A stretch of 64,000 bases of DNA, from the NCBI GenBank assembly GCA_010094045.1, contig ML986682.1, forward strand, positions 24,892 through 88,891. Direction: 5' to 3'. Both the position numbers and the translations under genes were made by a program. Shown here in pieces: positions 56,546-64,000 of this stretch. The notes below the pieces were generated by a model. It worked only from the letters and a program-made list of their open reading frames with translations, ran no database searches and had not been told where the DNA came from. How positions within the stretch are numbered: position 1 is the stretch's first letter; each line of letters opens with the position of its first letter. Source of the DNA: Lojkania enalia. Its lineage: Eukaryota > Ascomycota > Dothideomycetes > Pleosporales.

Positions 56546-56899
56546 AATATAATCTAGTTTGCTGCTTAGTCGTTTACTTTAAATATTTCGTCTTAGCAGC
56601 TAAACTTTTTCTCCCTTCTTAAAATAAGGTGGTTGTTTATATTTCTTATTATAGTATTTTTTTATAGTATGTTATAGGAACTAGAGATCTTTCTTTAGTA
56701 AGTCTTACGTTTATTAAATAATCTCGACTTATTCTTATACTTAGGGTGCCTATAATACTACTTTAATCGGGGTATTATATATTTTTGGTTTATACCTATA
56801 GTTTACTATAAATAGTAATACTCCGGTTATACTATATATAGTACTATTATACGCGAGTTATACTATTAGTAGTAGTATTACCTAATTATTTTATCTATA

Positions 56900-57430
56900 G
56901 TTAAGGTAGTACTATAGGTATTACTCTACTATTTAGTTTATTTATTCTATCTATCCATCTATTTATAGGTAAAATACTATAGATATTTTATATTTAATTC
57001 CTAGTAAGTTTATAATTGTTTACTAAAACTTTAAGGTAAATTTAGTATCTTAATCTATAATTATCTTCTAAGGTACTCTATACTGTGCTACAATCTATTT
57101 TAGAAAGATGTTTACAACTTATTCTACTAATAATACTTTATTATAGGGGATAAAGTAGGTATATTTTATAAGTTTATCTATAATTATTATAATAGAGTTG
57201 TATACTTCTCCTTTAGGGTAGTTTTTTAACTTTAATAGCTTAACAATAAAGTCTATAGTAATTTCCGTCTATAGTTTAGTAGGTATTTCTAGGTTTTATA
57301 ATAGTCTGTAGGGTATATATCTACTAGATTTATTCTATTAGTAGTCTACGTATTCCTGTAATATATTTTTTATCTATTCTCTTACTTTAGGAAAGTAGAA
57401 TCTTCTAAGGATTCGTTCTAGCGTTTTTTC
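56900..57430 (-). pseudogene. G2 integrase core (decayed)
   Basis: Minus-strand reading: RRFYFPKVRKQI, then DFIVKLLKL, IIIIVDKLIKYIYFIPY, IITDQDTKFTLKFQ (first and second Asp still present), and FYLQMDGQNKQTKQ (for FHPQTDGQTERTNQ) near 56,945. This is the D-D-35-E retroviral integrase fold. Confidence 0.8.
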
Positions 57431-57879
57431 AGTTCCTTAGTATCTGTAGATAGAAGCTTTATAAAATTACCTAATAAATTCTTTTCTAACTCTAGCTGGT
57501 ATATAGATTTAATTATAGACGTATAGTAGTCCGTCTATTTATTCTAGTTCTTATTCTTAGAGTTCTTTAGGTATTCTGTCTATTACTAATCTAATTAGTA
57601 TTATCCAGCTTACTTCTTTAGTAATAGTTGTTACTGCGAGTTGTAGGTAATTATATACTATACTTCTATCTTATTATTTCCTTAGTAGTATAGCTGTAGT
57701 TTCTTTCTCTTACTTATATCTTAGTAGTCTACTTAGTACGTCTACTCTTTAGTTCTATTTTCCGCTAATATAGATAATCTTAAAGTTAAATATAGCTAGT
57801 TCTTATAACTATCTAACCTATCTAGGGGTAAGAGTTTTAGTAGTAAGGAAGGTAGTAAGGTTTTTATAATCGTAATAGA

Positions 57880-59060
57880 CTTTAGTTTACTATTTTACTT
57901 CTTACAGGTATATATACTATTCTTTAAAGTATGTTATAATAGCTAGGAGTTTTTGGTCGTATATATTATAGTTTATCTCTACTAGTGTAAGTTTTTGTAA
58001 GTAATATACTACTGGATATTATTTCCTATTATAGATTTATATAAGGATTCTAGCTATTCTTATTTCTAATATGTTAGTTTCTATAAAAGCTTTCTTTTCT
58101 AGGTTATAGAGTTTTAGTACCGGTTCTTGCTAAAATTGTTTCTTAACTTCTTGGAAGGTTTTTTCTTATTCGTTTCCCTATATAAAGGTAATATCTTTCT
58201 TTAATAGTTAAGTTAGGGGTGTAGTTATATTACTTTAATTGTCGATAAAGGTTCGACAGAAGTTATAAAATCCTATAAAGGATTAGACATCTTTAATTAA
58301 CTTTAGGGTTAGCTAGTTTCTAATTACTACTAATTTATTTAAGTCTATTTATAGTTGCCCTAGTTCGATAATAAATCCTAAGTAGTCTATTTTCGTAGTA
58401 TAGAATTCGTACTTTCTTACTTTAAGGTATAGTTTTACTACTTATAATACGCGTAGTACTTGTTTAATATATTCCTTATATTCCTGTTTTGTTTTTAAAT
58501 ATACGAGAATGTTATTTAAGTATACTATATAGAATTATCTAAGGTAGGGTCTTAGTACCTTATTAATTCGTTTTTAGAAGGTGGCTGGTATATTGGTAAG
58601 TCTAAATAGTATAACTAGATATTTAAAGAGTCCCTTTTTTGTTCTAAATGCTATCTTCTATTTATCTCCTTCTTTAATACGGATTTAATAGTATGCGTTC
58701 TAGATGTCTAATTTTATAAAGATAGTAGCTTCTCTTAATTAGTTTCTTAAATTATAAATAAGTAGTAGAGGATATCGATCTTTAATTATAATATTGTTAA
58801 GGGTGCGATAATTAACACATATTTATAGGTCAGTTATTTCTTTCTTATCTACGAAGAGTATAAAATATACTGCTAGTAAGTTCGATTCTCTAATTATTCC
58901 TTTCTTTAGATATTCGTCTATATATTATTCTAGAGCCTCTATTTCCCTTAGTATTAGGCTATATATTAGTCTATATCCAGGTTCTTTTTCTAGTTATAGT
59001 TTAATTTTATAATCGTATTCTCTATATTTAGGTAGGTATCGTAGTAGTTTTTAGAGCTGT
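57880..59060 (-). pseudogene. G2 reverse transcriptase and RNase H (decayed)
   Basis: From 59,060 downwards: EYDYKIKL entry, KKGIIRESNLLAVYFILFVDKK, VNYRTLNNIIIKDRYPLLLI, LFKYLVILFRLTNIPATF, catalytic box YLNNILVY (58,500-58,525) for YLDDILVY, IDYLGFII, then FIGFYNFCRTFI. RNase H segments are VVYYLQKLTLVEINYNIYDQKLLAII (quoted in part) near 57,960. RIP explains Asp to Asn and Trp/Gln to stop. Confidence 0.85.
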
Positions 59061-59409
59061 TTTATCAAATGTTAGTATTCTTTAGGTACGCTATATAATA
59101 CGTTTCCTATTAGGAATAATTCTTTTACTACTTCTTTTACTATTACAGCGAGTTGTTCCTTAATTAGTTAGCTAGAGTTTTTAAGGGTGATTCGTCCCGT
59201 TTACCAATTTATCTAAAGGTTTTCTTTTCTCAACTATAGGATTTCTAGGATGATATTATAGTTGGTGATCTCTATAATTTAGAATATTTGTCCTTGTTAG
59301 GTTATTTCTAGAATTTCAAACTCTCCTAGTTCTATAGTATATATAACTTTCTTCTAGAAATCTTTCCCTTCTATAGTTTAAATTGTATAAGGTTATTCTA
59401 GTTATATTA

Positions 59410-59480
59410 TAAGTATTTCTTTTCTAGTAATATAGTTACTAGCTATAAAATTTTTTATTACTCTACTATTAATAAATATA
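59410..59480 (-). pseudogene. G2 aspartic protease active-site region (decayed)
   Basis: The minus strand reads YIFINSRVIKNFIASNYI, matching the LIDSGATxNFISxxFV pattern of Gypsy proteases with Asp to Asn and Gly to Arg changes. It lies between the zinc knuckle and RT, as expected. Confidence 0.6.
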
Positions 59481-60559
59481 TATACTTTATAGCTGTAGTA
59501 CCGTCTAGGTATTGTAAAATAGTATTTTTCTACATTCCCGTATAACTAAGTTATCTTAGGTTAGTAGACTATTACTTCTTTTATAAATATATATTTTAGG
59601 CATTTCTATTCTAGATATTTATATTATAGTCTTCCTCTAATATATATTTTAGGTAATAGAGGTCTAGGTTTAAGTACTATATAGTTTTAGGTTTATTTAG
59701 TAACTTCCTATTCTATTATAGCTTCTTACTTTATAGGGTTTCCTAGTACTTCGTCTTTATTTAGTTATCTTAACTATATGTCTATATTTTTCTTTCTTTT
59801 TTAGTAGGCTTTATACTATCGTTTAATATACAATATTTATACTATCTTAAAATATACTAGGTAGTATTAGTTTATACAGGAGTTATTATCTTCTCTAATC
59901 TAATAGTTCTATTCTTATTTATATCGTGATACTTTTAGTATCTAGTATTTTACTAGTACTTCGTTTTATAAAAAGGCTACTGCTTTCCGTATTATATATG
60001 CAGCCTTATCCTAATCTATTATACTAAAGTACTCTTCTACTACTTTTATAGTTTCTATCTATTTTTAGAAATATAAGAAGTAGATTTCTCTAGGGTAGGT
60101 GTTTTACTATTCTTCGTAAACGTTGATAATATCTTATTCTAGTCTATTTTTATTATAGAATCTTATAGGTAGTTCGTCTTATAGAGTAGCTATAGGAGCC
60201 GGTATTCTCTATTTATACTCGATTATTCCTCGTTAGTATATAGAACATGCTCTAGGTGCTAGCTTAAGTGTTAGTACTCTAGTAGTAGCTTCTTCTATTT
60301 ATAATAAGGTATTTATTTCTTTATCCTCGTCAGGTGTTTCTTAAACTTCTTCTAGCTATCTTTTTATATGTTTCTGCGTTACTATAAGTTACGTTTTCTT
60401 TTAAGGCTAATATTCTATAGCTTCTTTAAGTTGTTAGTATATTTAACACTCGTCTTCGTTATAGAAGAACTAATATAAAGTTCTGTATTCTATAGTTATG
60501 GCTAGTTTTTCTTTACCTACTTCCTGCGGTTTATCTTCTGTAGGCCGGTTTCTTTTTTC

Positions 60560-61640
60560 TTTCTTTTTGCTTCGATATTCCTTTACTATATATTCTAGTT
60601 TTTAACAATTATAATACTTAATATCTTTTTTCTAAGTCTTTTTTTCCTAAATCGCCTGTAACTTAGACTTCTTTTTTCTAGTAGCACTTAGATCTATAGG
60701 TCCGCCTACATCAGCAGCTCTTACTAAAAAGCGTACTCTTTAGTAGTATACTTATCTTTCCTTATTTTTAAACTAGTATAGTTTGTTGTTAATTCTCTTT
60801 ACTAGTTAGAAGTATAATACTAGGTCCTGCAGTTGCTCTATATATATTATTACTCTTTTTATTTCTATTTTTAATCCTCTATAGAACTTTACTATTATAC
60901 TATAATCATCCTATACAACTTTATTCGAGAGCTGTTAAAAGCTTAATATATATAAGGTAATAGATCCCAGTTAAACTAGGTCGTAGAGTCTATCTTCTAC
61001 TACTTATACTTCGTTAATATCTCTGAACGCTAGTTTAAGTTTCTATTAGAAGTATACTAGGCTTGTAAATATTACCTTAGTTTCGCTCTTCTAGTATTCC
61101 TCTGTATAGTTCTTAAAATCTATTAGGAAGGACTGGAACCAGTTAAATAGTTTACCTGTTAAGTGTACTTCTATAAATAGTACTTTCTCGTTCTTATATT
61201 AAATAATATTAAGGTTAGCGTCGATATAGATTTTTACTGCTACTAGGAATCCTTTAAACTTAGACCTAGTTCCGTCGAATTTATTAAGTAGTGCTAGTTT
61301 AATTCGTCGTTAGTAATACATTGTTAGTAGTATTTTTTTAACTTGTTCGAGTTTTTAGATAATTCCCGCAAGTTCTATCCCTTATTTACTATTAACCATT
61401 CCTTATATTTCTTTAAAACTTTTAAGAAGGCTATTCTAAGTCTTCTTTAGGCTTTTTATCTATTTATCTACTAGAACTAGCTGTTCCTATTATTACGCTA
61501 ATTCGTTCTGTATTCTTATAAATATAATTGTTATACCTACCTCTAAAGAGGTAGCTTTATTAGCTAATCCTAATATTCTGCTTGCGTGAGTTTCCTATAT
61601 TACTTACCGAAGGTATCTCTTTCCTTATAACTAGGGTAGT
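60560..61640 (-). pseudogene. G2 gag with zinc knuckle (decayed)
   Basis: A CCHC zinc knuckle is visible at 60,575-60,625 on the minus strand as KYYNC.KLEYIVKEY, where CYNCGKLGHIAKDC is expected (Cys to Tyr and His to Tyr by RIP). The upstream part up to about 61,640 is in the gag position but is too altered for detailed alignment. Confidence 0.6.
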
Positions 61641-61683
61641 TTAACTAGTCTTACTTCTTCTAGCTTCACGAGGGTAGTTAAAG

Positions 61684-62053
61684 TATAATAGCCCTTCTAA
61701 TTGGACCTAGTATAGGGCGGGGTAATAACTAAGAGTAATTACGTGCTATAAGGTATATTATTCTTATAAGCTTATAATAGAAGTATATAAGTAGAGTATG
61801 CGAAGGATATTTAAGTTGACTATAAAGAGCTACGAAGATTAGAGTTGTAAGGTTATTAAATATAATTTAGTTCCCTTATTATTTTCTTGCTTAGTTACTC
61901 AGTTAACTAAGCTACTAAGTATACTTAGTTACTTAGTTAGCTAAGCTATTAAGTACGTTACGTGTCTTATACTAGCCTTATTCTTCTAGCTATATAGAGT
62001 CCTAGATCTTAATTAGGTCTAGTACAGGGGTTCCAGCAAGGATGCCCGTAATA
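61684..62053 (-). repeat. G2 LTR at the 5' side of the element (370 bp)
   Basis: Collinear with 55178-55547 along the full 370 bp, beginning TATAATAGC and ending CCCGTAATA. Differences from the partner are mostly RIP-type transitions, so they reflect mutation as well as age and cannot be used directly to date the insertion. Confidence 0.93.
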
Positions 62054-62058
62054 CTAAA

Positions 62059-62644
62059 CTATTAAAATAGCTACTTTTTCTTAGTATTATAAATACTATA
62101 TATAAACTATAATAAATTTACAATATAACCTTCTATTAATTTAATAAGAAGATAGAATTAAGCTTACCTTATAGGCGTATAAATTAGGCTAATTTAAGAG
62201 CGTATAATATACTGCTATAGCTTTTAATATATAATATTAACAACTTTCTACTCAACTTTATAGAATTATATTTCGCCCTTATATATAACTAAATTACTAG
62301 AAGCTTAGAGTAACTAAAGAATAAATAATCGTATAATATATTCTTAACCTTAATTTATAAGGATTTATACCCCGGCTATATAAGGTAGTAGATATAGTAG
62401 ATAAACTATTAGGTATATATAGTAGAATACTTATAGAAAAGAATTAGTTTAAATAATATATAGCGTGTATAAATAAGCTTTAAATAGTTTTTAATTAAGT
62501 AAAGAATTGTTAAAAAATAAAATAAGAGAATTTAGAGGTTATTAATATATAATTTAAGCTTATATAGAATATAATTATAAAATATAGTATATATAATAAT
62601 AATATTTACAACTTTAATAAGATAGACTTTTAAATAGGTATTAT
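62059..62644 (+). mobile_element. Fot1/pogo-type fragment, transposase N-terminal part
   Basis: Aligns with about 51,330-51,900 of the pogo copy at 51276-52964 (shared block TAAGGTAGTAGATATAGTAG). It is plus orientation and cut on the right by the LTR at 62,645. G2 inserted at or just before its left end. Confidence 0.7.
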
Positions 62645-62991
62645 TATAACAGCGTAGGTAAGATAATAGGTCTAAATATAGTACGAATCTACTTAGAGGC
62701 ATATAAGAATGCGTGGGGGATTAGAGACCTGGAAATTCTATTAACACCTATAGGCCTTATATAAAAGGATATAGAAGAACTACTAAGCTATTTATAAGGG
62801 AGTGTATAACTATATACGGAAGGGAAAAGAGGTAGAACTAGGGGTAGGATAAGATAAGCGAAAAGCTTTAAGATAAGGTTATATATAAAGCTTTTCGTAG
62901 AACGATTTCTTTGCATTATTATTCTACCCCCCTCCTTATAAGCTAATAGTCCCTATCTACGCTGGTTTGGGAGGAAATTAGGGCTATTACA
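62645..62991 (+). repeat. LTR-like sequence (347 bp)
   Basis: It starts TATAACAGC (RIP form of TGTAACAGC) and ends GCTATTACA, an inverted pair as at LTR ends, and interrupts the pogo fragment. The sequence after it (GATGGGTTCTAG) could be a primer-binding site, and no 5-bp duplication follows. It is therefore more likely the first LTR of an element running beyond the window than a solo LTR. A second copy is not in the window. Confidence 0.5.
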
Positions 62992-64000
62992 GATGGGTTC
63001 TAGTATAAAGAAATTTCTTCGAGGAGGTATTTACCGGTAAGAGTTAATACGCGCAGTTGCCTATAGAGATATATTTATTAACGTAATATTAAGTAAGGTT
63101 TTTTTTTTTTTTTTTTGCGGTAAATATAATTAACCTATATATTAGCTAGTAACTACTATTATAACGGTTTATTAATATTACAATTTTATCGCGTATAGTA
63201 ATAAGTATTTACTAGCTTTAGTATATCGCCAGGTTGTTATTAACTAAGCTTCCTTAACTAAATAACAACTTCTACTCTATACGTATTATTACACGTCCCT
63301 AAAACCGTTAATTATTAAAGTATTACTAACGCCTCTTAGAAAAAATTAATTAATATACTACTCCGCCCGCCTTCTAGAGCCTCTTTAGAAACCTTTTAAA
63401 TTATCTACCTTTAAGCTACGTGTATACTCGCCCGCGGGTAGTATATAATATTTACCTTTTAGTTCCTAAAATTAAAAAAATGCGAGTATTATACCTTATA
63501 AAATAAAAAGTATAACCCTATATAAATCGTATCTAATACTAGTAGAGTACTTACTACTAACGTACTTATAGATCCCCTCCTACTATAAGGAGGAATTTCT
63601 AGTCCTCCAGGGCCATCTTAAATTATAGGTAGTAGCCTAATATATAGAGGATAAGAAGGATAAAAAGGTAGCCTTTAAGGCTATTTTAGAATCTACTTAC
63701 AGTCTAGCGCTTATAGTCTAGGTTGTAAAGAATTAGAAAGATAGCCTTTCTATAGCTAGTATTTAAGTAGCTTTATTCTACTAGAGTACTAAATTACTCT
63801 ATCGGGTTTTAGCCCTAGAGGCTGTAGTATCTAGCTTTTAAACTAATATCACGGTACTCTCGGGCGGCTAAAAATAAGGTAGGGAAGGTTTAGGGAGAGT
63901 TTAGAGGGAAAGAAGAAGAAGAAGGGTAGAGGAGGAGAGGACTAGAGAGGTATCTAACAGCCTACTATTAGACCCTCTAGATTCTATAGAGGAGTAATTT
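62992..64000. other. Unassigned RIP-mutated DNA, possibly internal to an LTR element
   Basis: Contains an 18-T run at 63099-63116. From about 63,600 the plus strand has a protein-like frame interrupted by TAG/TAA (VAFKAILESTYSLALIV, LYRVLALEAVVSSF) and then purine-rich, Arg/Lys/Glu-coding sequence. This could be the gag region of the element whose LTR is at 62,645, but I could not confirm it. Confidence 0.4.

Larger units (their letters stand above)
55178..62053 (-). mobile_element. Full-length Gypsy chromovirus G2 (6,876 bp), RIP-inactivated
   Basis: Two 370-bp LTRs bound the element, with a perfect 5-bp duplication CTAAA at 55173-55177 and 62054-62058. On the minus strand, through stops, the order is gag with a zinc knuckle, protease, RT, RNase H, integrase, chromodomain. 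A polypurine tract directly precedes the LTR at the low-coordinate end. It is a different Gypsy family from G1 and the same as G3. The many stops make it inactive. Both LTRs remain alignable throughout, with mostly C/T and G/A differences. Confidence 0.93.

Noticed and set aside
55173..62058. Dating G2 from LTR divergence
   Set aside because: Most LTR differences are RIP-type transitions, so divergence does not measure time.
1..64000. tRNA or rRNA genes
   Set aside because: Scattered GGTTCGA-like strings (for example near 13,288) have no matching acceptor and anticodon arms, and no rRNA core sequence was recognised.

Overview
The window looks like a gene-poor, AT-rich compartment of a filamentous ascomycete (Pezizomycotina-type) genome that has been heavily altered by repeat-induced point mutation (RIP). 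Nearly everything outside about 44.2-48.7 kb is rich in TpA, poor in CpA/TpG and full of TAA/TAG stops in all frames. In the first 60 bases I count 13 TpA, no CpA and one TpG. Short 46-59 bp GT-AG introns with CTRAY-like branch sites and the Gypsy, Fot1/pogo and Hsp70-like families also point to a fungus. I cannot name the species.

Layout. 1 to about 31,860: mutated relic DNA of intermediate base composition. Most is unassignable, but it holds a decayed protein kinase gene (about 16.59-17.42 kb, + strand) and a decayed coiled-coil/kinase-like gene (about 21.90-24.26 kb, - strand). About 31,860-44,190: very AT-rich nested transposons. These are a chromovirus-type Gypsy (G1, RT to chromodomain) split by two Fot1/pogo elements inserted exactly at TA, a third pogo element, the 3' part and LTR of a second Gypsy family (G3), and a cut pogo copy. 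About 44,200-48,700: an undamaged gene island with a two-exon gene of unknown function on the - strand, a divergent small membrane-protein gene, and a nine-exon, 564-residue Hsp70-like ATPase gene that is intact in my splice model. 48.88-55.11 kb: three more pogo elements, one carrying a 537-bp miniature LTR element. 55,178-62,053: a full-length Gypsy (G2) with 370-bp LTRs and a perfect 5-bp target duplication. After it come a pogo fragment, a further LTR and unassigned relic DNA to the end.

The island is the only part that can be functional as protein-coding DNA. The repeats all contain RIP stop codons and must be inactive. Nesting gives a relative history: G1 is older than the pogo copies inside it, the pogo at 48.88 kb is older than the miniature LTR element inside it, and the DNA beside 55.1/62.1 kb is older than G2. 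All pogo subfamilies share a pair of AAGYRAGCT motifs spaced exactly 17 bp inside their terminal inverted repeats, probably the transposase binding sites. Gene models, splice sites and relic assignments were read by eye; no database search was possible.
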